DNA of 64,000 bases. Origin: Tepidibacter sp. (GTDB lineage Bacteria; Bacillota; Clostridia; Peptostreptococcales; Peptostreptococcaceae). Both the position numbers and the translations under genes were made by a program. This document shows, in pieces, positions 57,180-64,000 of the stretch (position 1 is its first letter; each line of letters starts with the position of its first letter). The stretch lies in NCBI RefSeq assembly GCF_025210165.1, contig NZ_JAOASI010000046.1:1-64000 (forward strand), written 5' to 3'. Below the pieces are notes generated by a model. It made no database searches and was not told where the DNA came from. It worked only from the letters and a program-made list of their open reading frames with translations.

Positions 57180-57719
57180 GTGAAAAAAATTATTAGTATA
57201 ACTGCGATGTTTATCACTTTTGTTACTATTTTTTTATCAAAAGAATCTGGAATAATAGAAGCTAATGAAATTTTAAAAAATATAATTTTGTTAGCTGTTT
57301 TTGTGATAACATTAATTTGTTTATATTGGAGTGTATTTAGTTATATAATTCGAATTAATTATGCTAGATTAGCACTGATTGTATTTTATATATTATATAT
57401 ACATAATATTTCTGATAGTAAAGATAAGATAGTAATTGGATATATCACATTAGCATTTTTAGTTTTTGGATTAATTCATGCTTTAATTAAGATGTTGTTT
57501 TTAAAGAAAAAAAGACAGTCGACTAATATTATTAGAAATATTTATATAGAATTATCAAATTATAATATTCTCATATCAATTACTCTTATAGCTCAATTTA
57601 TACAGGACTATGTTTTTATAAAGTTGTATAAGAATTTTTATATAGACTTTTTTGAAATACTTGTAATTATAGTTGTATATAATTTATTAATTAATATTTG
57701 TCCATGTAATTGTGATTAA
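57180..57719 (+). CDS. Membrane protein of unknown function
   Basis: A 179-residue protein with four or five hydrophobic segments and a CPCNC motif at the extreme C terminus. Starts at GTG, AAGGAGAG 8 bases upstream. No family recognised. Followed 33 bp later by another small membrane protein gene, so it is likely part of a small operon of accessory genes. Confidence 0.6.
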   Translation: MKKIISITAMFITFVTIFLSKESGIIEANEILKNIILLAVFVITLICLYWSVFSYIIRINYARLALIVFYILYIHNISDSKDKIVIGYITLAFLVFGLIHALIKMLFLKKKRQSTNIIRNIYIELSNYNILISITLIAQFIQDYVFIKLYKNFYIDFFEILVIIVVYNLLINICPCNCD

Positions 57720-57752
57720 ATGAAAATTAATCATTAAAGAGGTGATATTTAC

Positions 57753-57932
57753 TTGAGTAAAATAAAATTAGCTATGTTTATAACAATAGCATTTTATATG
57801 TTAGCAAGTTATAGGCTTTATATATTTGCAGTAGAAAATAATTTAAACCCACTTATTAAATCATCTATATCAACTGCATTGTTTTGGTTGTGTCTATATG
57901 GGTTTTATAAATATAGCAGTAGAATATTATGA
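57753..57932 (+). CDS. Small membrane protein (59 residues)
   Basis: A short TTG-started ORF with AAAGAGGTGAT ending 6-8 bases before the start. The product has two hydrophobic segments (IKLAMFITIAFYMLASYRLY and STALFWLCLYGFYKY). Its stop overlaps the ATG at 57929 (ATGA). No family recognised. Confidence 0.6.
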   Translation: MSKIKLAMFITIAFYMLASYRLYIFAVENNLNPLIKSSISTALFWLCLYGFYKYSSRIL

Positions 57933-57979
57933 AGTTTATAGATAGAGATAAAAGTATTTATTTTGGAGGAGTTAGAGAA

Positions 57980-58204
57980 ATGTATTATATATTAGTAAAA
58001 AACTCTAATTCGGTAGGGTCAGTAGTGTATGAATTAAATGATTCTAAAGAAGTAGATATGCTAGACGATTTTTTAAATTATAAATTAGAAGGTAAAGATA
58101 AGCAAGTTGTATTATTATCTAATTTAGACATGTTGAAAGAATATGAACCTTTTAATATAGTAAATACTGCTGGAGAATTTATTGATAAAGCTATTTTAAA
58201 TTAG
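57980..58204 (+). CDS. Small protein of unknown function (74 residues)
   Basis: Starts at the ATG at 57980, 9 bases after GGAGGA; an in-frame ATG at 57929 overlapping the previous stop is an alternative giving 91 residues. The product (MYYILVKNSNSVGSVVYEL...) is soluble and acidic, without recognised motifs. Third gene of the accessory trio. Confidence 0.55.
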   Translation: MYYILVKNSNSVGSVVYELNDSKEVDMLDDFLNYKLEGKDKQVVLLSNLDMLKEYEPFNIVNTAGEFIDKAILN

Positions 58205-58280
58205 TTTTAAATAAAAAAGAAAGTAGATGTATTCTTAATAATGATATGCTTGGGAAATAGAGCCTGTTATTCTATAATTA

Positions 58281-58331
58281 AAAATCATCTAAATTTCATA
58301 TAGATATTTATTGAAATTTAGATGATTTTTT
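58281..58331 (+). terminator. Long-stem terminator after the accessory trio
   Basis: AAAATCATCTAAATTTCA (58281-58298) pairs perfectly with its complement (58312-58329), then Ts. Beyond it (58332-58636) an IS-end-like stretch is the only recognisable content. Confidence 0.88.
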
Positions 58332-58345
58332 GAAATTTAAAAAGA

Positions 58346-58397
58346 AAAGGAGCTACCTTTTCAAATGATTTACCAAATCATTTTGAGACAGCCCCTA
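58346..58397. mobile_element. Solo transposon-end-like sequence
   Basis: AAATGATTT, ACC, AAATCATTT hairpin followed by TTTTGAGACAGCCCC, a sequence typical of the ends of IS1182-like elements in low-GC Gram-positives. No transposase gene and no second end were seen, so this would be a relic. Confidence 0.45.
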
Positions 58398-58636
58398 TTT
58401 ATAGAACTAAATCAACTAACGGTGGGAAGAACCATATCTATAGTATCATTTATACCACCCCTCATTGAGCAACTAGAATGTTAATTATTTGATTATGTAA
58501 ACTGATATAATAACCACAGGATAAATGCGCTTTTAGAGTACCTAACCCATGTAGAATTATAGATTGATGATGTCCGACAAAAAGTGTCCTAAAAAGTGTT
58601 GACAATCAAATATTTTATAGCATTTTTTAAATTGTA

Positions 58637-58867
58637 TTATTCATTAGCCCATTTTTTGTATCCATAAATGGATTGAAATAAGTATATTGAAAATAAAAAC
58701 ATTGATGAATAAATTTCTTTATTTATATAAAATATAATCCAAAGAGCATTAACAACAATCCAAAGTATATAACCTTCTTTCTTTTTATTAATTACAAGGT
58801 GACCTCCAACTAAACTACCTATTACTAATATCCAAGACAGTGTATTAAAAAATATATTCATAAGCAC
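58637..58867 (-). CDS. Short PnuC-like membrane protein
   Basis: A 76-residue protein with two or three membrane segments. GYILWIVVNALWIIFYINKE and the ending IYLFQSIYGYKKW resemble the C-terminal half of PnuC nicotinamide mononucleotide/riboside transporters, which normally have ~200 residues. A GTG start overlaps the upstream stop by one base (TAGTG); an ATG at 58861 is an alternative. It may be a half-size transporter, a fragment, or a regulatory partner of the Nudix gene. Confidence 0.55.
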   Translation of the reverse strand: MLMNIFFNTLSWILVIGSLVGGHLVINKKKEGYILWIVVNALWIIFYINKEIYSSMFLFSIYLFQSIYGYKKWANE

Positions 58868-59310
58868 TAATATCTACTTTTTAGTATAGTTCTAAATAAT
58901 TTTTTTACGTTATCAAATGTATTTAGAGAATCTAAATCTTCGAAACAAATCCATCTCAAATTATTTTTATTGTTAAATTGCAAATTATTATTCTTTAATT
59001 TGCATAGATAAAAGAAATCTATATGATAATGAGTACCTGATTTATCAGTTATTGGTTCTAACAATGTGCAATAAGGGTTGTTAAGAACTTGAACTTTTGG
59101 AGTTTCAATTTTGTAATTAGCATTATTTATAATGATAATTTCTGAATCTATTTCTTCTAAACATTCCCTAATTAATGCTTCTTCAGGAGTTTCATTTTTT
59201 TCTATGTGTCCTCCTGGCGGTAACCACACTTGCAATTTGTCATGCCATATAGTAAGTATTTTATTATTTCTTAAAATTATTCCTGTTGCAGTAAAATGTT
59301 TTCTATTCAT
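58867..59310 (-). CDS. Nudix hydrolase
   Basis: A 147-residue hydrolase of nucleoside diphosphate derivatives. The Nudix box is GGHIEKNETPEEALIRECLE followed by E (G-x5-E-x7-REC-x-EE, ~33-54), with metal-binding glutamates intact. Substrate unknown; the adjacent PnuC-like gene makes an NAD-related metabolite plausible. SD GGGAG. Confidence 0.85.
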   Translation of the reverse strand: MNRKHFTATGIILRNNKILTIWHDKLQVWLPPGGHIEKNETPEEALIRECLEEIDSEIIIINNANYKIETPKVQVLNNPYCTLLEPITDKSGTHYHIDFFYLCKLKNNNLQFNNKNNLRWICFEDLDSLNTFDNVKKLFRTILKSRY

Positions 59311-59344
59311 AAAGACTAAACTCCCTTACAGATTTACTTTATAA

Positions 59345-59518
59345 ATTACTATAAGACATATTAAGACAGTTTTCAAGAATTTTAGTTCGCATTTTGGGTC
59401 AAAAACCGACTTCCAAACAAATGATTTGTTTGGATATATAAGTTTTGAAAATACAATTCATGGAAATTTAAGTGTGAGTCAGGCAGTTAGAGAGGGGATT
59501 TCTTTTGAATTAAAGTGA
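59345..59518 (+). pseudogene. Possible C-terminal fragment of a lost gene
   Basis: A frame without a start codon is open for ~57 codons and ends FENTIHGNLSVSQAVREGISF-type sequence before TGA at 59516. No family recognised; it may be chance. The rest of the 59311-60024 gap is AT-rich and otherwise holds only the inverted repeat at 59828. Confidence 0.25.
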
Positions 59519-59827
59519 GTGAAAGTGGAAAATTAAGTAATTAAAACTGAAAAATCACAAAATATCAAAAAAATATTTGTTTATGTATTATAACTTACAT
59601 TAAAAAATATTTTCAATATCGATTATAAAGGGTATATTGTTTTATATTTGCATGAATTATTTTTTATTACCTGTAGATATACATTCGTGGATAGTAACAA
59701 TCATTTTAATATTACTGTATAAATCTTACTAAGTATTTTACATTCTAATATATAACCTTGTTATGGTATTTTCAAGATTTTGATTAATGATATAAATAAA
59801 AATATGTATTTGATTGTATATATGAAA

Positions 59828-59912
59828 ACCACTTGCTATGCGGGCAATGTCATAAAGTTTAAATGTAAATTTATAACACTTAAACTTTATGATATTACGC
59901 GTTAGCGAGTAG
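59828..59912. repeat. Inverted repeat with GC-rich ends upstream of bcd
   Basis: TCATAAAGTTTAA (59849-59861) is repeated inverted at 59881-59893; the outer arms CTTGCTATGCGGGCAATG and its partner near GCGTTAGCGAG are imperfect matches. GC content of the outer arms is well above the surroundings. Confidence 0.6.
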
Positions 59913-60024
59913 ACGAATTTTTTTAGTGAGTTTAATAAATATGTTCTAAAATCAATCCCCTATAAATATACATTAATGTATCACTTTAAGGACAAGAATT
60001 ATTTGATAAGGGGGATAAAAATTT

Positions 60025-61164
60025 ATGAGATTTGATTTATTAAAAGAACATATTATGTTAAAGCAAATGTATGAAGAATTTGCTAAAAATGAGGTCAAGC
60101 CTTTGGCTAGTGAAATAGATGAACAAGAGAGATTTCCTATTGAAACTGTAGAAAAAATGAGAGAAGCAGGGTTTATGGGTATACCTTTTAGTAGTGAATA
60201 TGATGGTGAAGATGGAGATAATTTAGGTTACATACTTGCAGTTGAAGAATTATCTAAATACTGTGCAACTACAGGTGTTATATTGTCTGCGCATACCTCA
60301 CTTTGTGCGGCTCCTATAAATGAATTTGGAACAAATGAACAAAAAGAAAAATATTTAAAGCTTTTAGCAAGTGGAGAAAAATTAGGAGCATTTGGTCTTA
60401 CAGAGCCTAATGCTGGTACGGATGCATCGTCGCAACAGACAACAGCAGTTCTTGATGGAGATTATTATATACTTAATGGTTCAAAAATATTTATAACTAA
60501 TGCAGGATATGCAGATATTTATGTAGTTATGGCTATGACAGATAAGTCAAAAGGAACTAAGGGGATAACTGCTTTTATACTTGAGAAGGATACTCTTGGA
60601 TTTAAGGTAGGACCTAAAGAAAAAAAATTAGGAATTAAAGGATCGTCAACATGCGAGCTTATATTTGAGGATTGTAAAATACCTAAAGAAAATCTTTTGG
60701 GAAAAGAAGGAAAAGGTTTTAAAATAGCTATGAAGACTCTTGATGGAGGAAGAATTGGAATAGCAGCACAGGCACTTGGCATAGCACAAGGTGCTCTTAA
60801 TACTACGATTGATTATGTAAAAGAGAGAAAGCAGTTTTCAAGACCAATAGCTAGTTTTCAAAATACACAGTTTCAATTAGCTGATATGGGAACTAAAATA
60901 GAGGCAGCTAGAATGTTAGTGTATAAAGCTGCTTGGAATAAGGATATGGGCTTATCTTATTCTAAAGAAGCTGCTATGGCAAAATTATATGCATCTGAAG
61001 TAGCTATGGATGTTACTACTAGATGTGTTCAATTGCATGGAGGATACGGATATACAAGAGAGTATGATATAGAGAGAATGATGAGAGATGCTAAGATAAC
61101 GGAAATATATGAGGGAACATCAGAAGTTCAAAGAATGGTAATAGCAGCTAATTTGTTAAAATAA
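60025..61164 (+). CDS. bcd: Acyl-CoA dehydrogenase (butyryl-CoA dehydrogenase-like)
   Basis: A 379-residue FAD enzyme. FGLTEPNAGTDASSQQT binds flavin/substrate, the late QLHGGYGYTREYDIERMMRD and the catalytic glutamate in IYEGTSEVQRM match short-chain acyl-CoA dehydrogenases. With EtfAB downstream it should form the electron-bifurcating Bcd/Etf complex of butyrate-forming anaerobes, oxidising NADH with crotonyl-CoA and ferredoxin. The usual crotonase and thiolase genes are not present. SD AAGGGGG. Confidence 0.9.
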   Translation: MRFDLLKEHIMLKQMYEEFAKNEVKPLASEIDEQERFPIETVEKMREAGFMGIPFSSEYDGEDGDNLGYILAVEELSKYCATTGVILSAHTSLCAAPINEFGTNEQKEKYLKLLASGEKLGAFGLTEPNAGTDASSQQTTAVLDGDYYILNGSKIFITNAGYADIYVVMAMTDKSKGTKGITAFILEKDTLGFKVGPKEKKLGIKGSSTCELIFEDCKIPKENLLGKEGKGFKIAMKTLDGGRIGIAAQALGIAQGALNTTIDYVKERKQFSRPIASFQNTQFQLADMGTKIEAARMLVYKAAWNKDMGLSYSKEAAMAKLYASEVAMDVTTRCVQLHGGYGYTREYDIERMMRDAKITEIYEGTSEVQRMVIAANLLK

Positions 61165-61177
61165 GGGGGAGAAATCT

Positions 61178-61960
61178 ATGAATATAGTAGTTTGTATTAA
61201 GCAAGTTCCAGATACCACTGAAGTTAAAATAAACCCTAAAACTGGAACCTTAATAAGAGATGGAGTAAAGAGTATAATAAATCCTGATGATAAAAGTGGG
61301 CTAGAAACAGCTCTTAGAATAAAAGAAGAAATAGGTGCTAATATAACGGTTATATCTATGGGACCTAAGCAGGCAGAAGCAGCTTTGAGAGAGGCAATTG
61401 CTATGGGAGCTGATAGAGCTATACTTTTAAGTGATAAAAAATTTGCAGGAGCTGATACTCTAGCAACATCATCTACACTTGCAGGAGCTATTAAAAAACT
61501 TGATTACGATATTATAATAACTGGAAGACAGGCTATAGATGGGGATACTGCCCAAGTTGGAGTTCAAATAGCAGAGCATTTAGACATACCATCTGTTAGC
61601 TATGTTGAAGATTTAAATATTAGTGATGATAGTTTAATACTAAAAAGAATGTTTGAAGATAGACACTACAAAGTTAAGCTTAAAACTCCGTGTTTAATAA
61701 CTACTTTAAAAGAGATAAATGAGCCTAGATATATGAGAATTAAGAGAATATATAAAACTTTTGATGATAGTAAACTAGAAATGTGGACTTTAGATGATAT
61801 AAATGTAGATGAGCATAACATAGGACTTAGTGGATCTCCTACAAAAGTTAAAAAGTCATTTACAAAAGGAGCAAAAGCTACTGGAGTAAAATATGAAGTA
61901 ACACCTAAAGAAGCTGCAAGTATTATATTAGATAAGTTAAAAGAAAAATATATTATATAA
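61178..61960 (+). CDS. etfB: Electron transfer flavoprotein, beta subunit
   Basis: A 260-residue subunit. NIVVCIKQVPDTTEVKI at the start, GADRAILLSDKKFAGADTLA and the signature RQAIDGDTAQVG ... SVSYVEDL identify EtfB. In bifurcating Etfs this subunit carries the FAD that receives the hydride from NADH. 13 bp after bcd. Confidence 0.95.
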   Translation: MNIVVCIKQVPDTTEVKINPKTGTLIRDGVKSIINPDDKSGLETALRIKEEIGANITVISMGPKQAEAALREAIAMGADRAILLSDKKFAGADTLATSSTLAGAIKKLDYDIIITGRQAIDGDTAQVGVQIAEHLDIPSVSYVEDLNISDDSLILKRMFEDRHYKVKLKTPCLITTLKEINEPRYMRIKRIYKTFDDSKLEMWTLDDINVDEHNIGLSGSPTKVKKSFTKGAKATGVKYEVTPKEAASIILDKLKEKYII

Positions 61961-61973
61961 AAGGGGTGGTAAT

Positions 61974-62975
61974 GTGAAGAATATAAAACACGAGGGTGTA
62001 CTTGTATACATAGAACAAAGAGAATCTGAAATTCAGAATGTATCACTTGAACTTTTAGGTAAGGGAAGAGAACTTGCAGATAAATTAAATGTAAAATTAA
62101 GTGCTGCTGTAATAGGAAATGGTATCAACAATGCAGAAGATTTAATACACTTGGGAGCGGATAAAGTAATAATAGTAGATGATGAAAAATTTGAACATTA
62201 TATAACAAAGACTTATGCTAAAGCACTTACATCTATTATAGAAACTGAAAATCCTGAAATAGTATTAATAGGAGCAACATCAATAGGAAGAGATATAGCT
62301 CCAAGAATATCTGCAAGAATAAAAACTGGACTTACAGCTGATTGTACGTCATTAGATATTGATGAAGAAGATAAGACTTTATTGATGACAAGACCAGCCT
62401 TTGGTGGAAATATAATGGCTACAATAACATGTAGTGAACATACACCTCAAATGGCTACAGTAAGACCTGGAGTTATGAAGAAATTTATGAAGGATGAATC
62501 TAGAAAAGGTAAAATAGAAAATCATAGTGTAGATATAAATGAAAATGATATTGATGTTGAGGTATTAGAAGTAGTTAAAGAACAGAGTAAGAAAATAAAT
62601 ATAGAAGATGCAAAGGTACTTGTATCTGGAGGTCGTGGTGTAGGAAATAAGGAAAACTTATCTATTTTAAATGATCTTGCAGATATATTAAAAGGAGAAG
62701 TATCAGGATCACGTGCTGTAATAGATGAAGGATGGCTTAAAAAGGATAGACAAGTGGGTCAAACAGGGAAGACTGTAAGACCTGATGTGTATTTTGCCTG
62801 TGGAATATCAGGTGCTATTCAGCATGTAGCTGGTATGGAGGATTCGGATTTTATTATAGCTATTAATAAAAATAAAGAGGCTGCTATATTTGATGTAGCT
62901 GATTTAGGAATAGTATGTGATGTTAATAAAGTTATACCTTGTTTAATAGAAGAGATAAAATTTCATAAACTTTAA
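61974..62975 (+). CDS. etfA: Electron transfer flavoprotein, alpha subunit
   Basis: A 333-residue subunit with the FAD-binding C-terminal domain: VSGGRGVGNKENL, GSRAVIDEGWLKKDRQVGQTG, VYFACGISGAIQHVAGM and INKNKEAAIFDVADLGIV. Starts at GTG with GGGGTGG upstream; the overlapping ATG is out of frame. Forms the mobile electron-carrying heterodimer with EtfB. Confidence 0.95.
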   Translation: MKNIKHEGVLVYIEQRESEIQNVSLELLGKGRELADKLNVKLSAAVIGNGINNAEDLIHLGADKVIIVDDEKFEHYITKTYAKALTSIIETENPEIVLIGATSIGRDIAPRISARIKTGLTADCTSLDIDEEDKTLLMTRPAFGGNIMATITCSEHTPQMATVRPGVMKKFMKDESRKGKIENHSVDINENDIDVEVLEVVKEQSKKINIEDAKVLVSGGRGVGNKENLSILNDLADILKGEVSGSRAVIDEGWLKKDRQVGQTGKTVRPDVYFACGISGAIQHVAGMEDSDFIIAINKNKEAAIFDVADLGIVCDVNKVIPCLIEEIKFHKL

Positions 62976-62985
62976 CTACTAAGAA

Positions 62986-63022
62986 GCAGGTGAATTCTTA
63001 CAAAGAATTACCTGCTTCTTTT
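62986..63022. terminator. Bidirectional terminator after etfA
   Basis: AGAAGCAGGTGAATTCTT and AAGAATTACCTGCTTCT pair almost perfectly around ACAA. Followed by Ts, serving etfA and probably the opposing gene. Confidence 0.85.
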
Positions 63023-63380
63023 AAACTCCATAATGAATCATCCACTTATTTTTTTTGATTGCATCAGATATTTTTTCAATTAACATTTCAAACTCTTTTG
63101 AATTATATTTAGCATTTACTTCAAGAATAATATTTAAAAAATGATTGAGTGATGTTGGTGGTATTAAAGTTATCCCATAATGATCTAATGATTTAAAAGG
63201 TCTATTAGTATTCTGTACAAACGTATCTAACTCTTCTATTTTATATTTAAAGTTGGAATCATATATTTCACATAATAAATCATCCTCAACATAAGTACAA
63301 TTATATTTTTTAGGATTATACTCAAACTCTGTATATTCTTCTAAGCAATCTATTATTCCAAAATCATGTCCACAAGCCAT
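63021..63380 (-). CDS. Uncharacterised small protein (possible immunity-type)
   Basis: A 119-residue protein. AGGAGG at 63389-63394 is 8 bases from the ATG at 63380 but only 2 from the in-frame ATG at 63386, so the later one was chosen. No family can be named; the LDHYGITLIPPTSLNHFL stretch resembles short proteins next to repeat-containing genes in Firmicutes, some annotated as immunity-like. It begins 14 bp after the WG-repeat gene in the same direction, suggesting co-transcription. Confidence 0.65.
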   Translation of the reverse strand: MACGHDFGIIDCLEEYTEFEYNPKKYNCTYVEDDLLCEIYDSNFKYKIEELDTFVQNTNRPFKSLDHYGITLIPPTSLNHFLNIILEVNAKYNSKEFEMLIEKISDAIKKNKWMIHYGV

Positions 63381-63394
63381 TGACATTACCTCCT

Positions 63395-64000
63395 TTAATA
63401 TTTTGTAAAAATATTTTCTTTTCCTATAAAACCGTATTTACCATTAATTTTTACTTTAGCTAATCCTTTTAAAAAGGAATGTGCATCATCATAAATAATA
63501 GGAATAACTAATTCACCTTTTCTATTTATAAAACCATGTTTATCATCTACATTTACTACAGCTAATCCTTCTGAAAAATCAGATATATGATCATAAATAG
63601 TAGGAATGACTAATTCGCCTTTTTTATCTATAAAACCTAACTTCAACTTATGAATATCGACTACTTTAGCCAATCCTTCTGAAAAGTGACCTCCACAAAT
63701 AAAATCAGTAGTTAGTATTAGCTTGTTTGTTTTATCTACATATTTGAGTGTATTATTATGAACTATTCCAAATAATCCTTCTGAAAAATCAGATATATGT
63801 GTACAAATAGCAGGGATAACAAACTCACCTGATTTATCTATAATACCGCATCTACCATTCATAAATACTTTGCATAACCCTTTTTCGAAGATACCTGTAG
63901 CATCAAAAATAGCAGGAATAGCTAATTCACCTGTTTTATCTATAAAACCAAATTTATCATTGATGTGTACACTAGCTAGTCCTTCTGAAAAACGCTCAGC
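63395..64000 (-). CDS. WG-repeat protein (5' end beyond the window)
   Basis: The last 201 codons of a protein built of WG/KWG beta repeats of ~35 residues, each of the form GFIDKKGELVIPTIYDHISD then FSEGLAVV. At least five repeats are in view and the frame continues without a break to base 64000, so the gene is longer than shown. Such repeats form beta-propeller-like surfaces of unknown binding role. Repeat-to-repeat similarity is high, indicating recent internal duplication. Confidence 0.85.
   Translation of the reverse strand, partial: AERFSEGLASVHINDKFGFIDKTGELAIPAIFDATGIFEKGLCKVFMNGRCGIIDKSGEFVIPAICTHISDFSEGLFGIVHNNTLKYVDKTNKLILTTDFICGGHFSEGLAKVVDIHKLKLGFIDKKGELVIPTIYDHISDFSEGLAVVNVDDKHGFINRKGELVIPIIYDDAHSFLKGLAKVKINGKYGFIGKENIFTKY

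Noticed and set aside
63395-64000. Regular repeats resembling a CRISPR array
   Set aside because: The periodicity comes from WG protein repeats in one open frame; units are ~105 bp and coding.

Overview
The window looks like a chromosomal segment of a low-GC, Gram-positive, endospore-forming anaerobe of the Clostridia. The spore-germination genes (a Csp-type tandem subtilase, SleC, SleL/YaaH, a GerAB-type permease), the electron-transfer-flavoprotein/acyl-CoA dehydrogenase set, the tandem ferredoxin-MinD ATPases and the strongly A/T-biased codon use all fit. A fused Csp protease paired with SleC points towards Peptostreptococcaceae-like organisms; that placement is inference. No tRNA, rRNA, complete insertion sequence, prophage or CRISPR array was seen.

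Layout. 0-10 kb: an AraC regulator, a chemoreceptor followed by a decayed GGDEF-EAL remnant, a SigV/RsiV-like ECF sigma/anti-sigma pair with a cyclase-family gene, a stand-alone RtcB ligase, a YbaK-type deacylase, and two genes on the minus strand (a membrane zincin and a TPR protein). 10-22 kb: a pyrimidine operon (pyrC-pyrF-carA-carB-pyrK-pyrD-pyrE) behind an attenuator with a PyrR-like RNA site and a short leader ORF, then argG-argH behind a T-box. 22-30 kb: a tatC fragment, a second chemoreceptor, an orphan GerAB-type permease and an Mrp/MinD/NifX cluster with a DUF134 regulator. 30-34 kb: a TPP-riboswitch thiamine salvage/transport operon (thiD-thiM-tenA-thiT-thiE). 34-38.6 kb: a secreted repeat protein, NhaC, a Na/Pi cotransporter with a probable Pho box, and a cold-shock protein.

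38.8-45 kb is a germination module: a Csp-like double subtilase, convergent with a sleL-sleC operon. In related bacteria Csp proteases activate pro-SleC, which degrades spore cortex, and SleL digests the fragments. 45-56.9 kb holds PrsW, a GGDEF-EAL protein, a small membrane protein that appears to start at ATA, a secreted 5'-nucleotidase with LysM, a HEPN-like protein overlapped with a signal peptidase gene, a TGS-uridine-kinase fusion, glutaminase, an ArsR-type regulator and endonuclease IV. 57-60 kb is accessory and partly decayed: small membrane proteins, PnuC-like and Nudix genes, an IS-end-like sequence and large inverted repeats. 60-63 kb is an acyl-CoA dehydrogenase/etfB/etfA operon. 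The window ends in a hypothetical gene and a WG-repeat gene cut by the edge.

The least explained items are a dispersed structured repeat of about 112 bp present three times (33846, 50036 inverted, 55208), a 204-bp near-palindrome at 56848, the Csm6-like HEPN gene with no CRISPR in view, and the probable ATA start at 47795.
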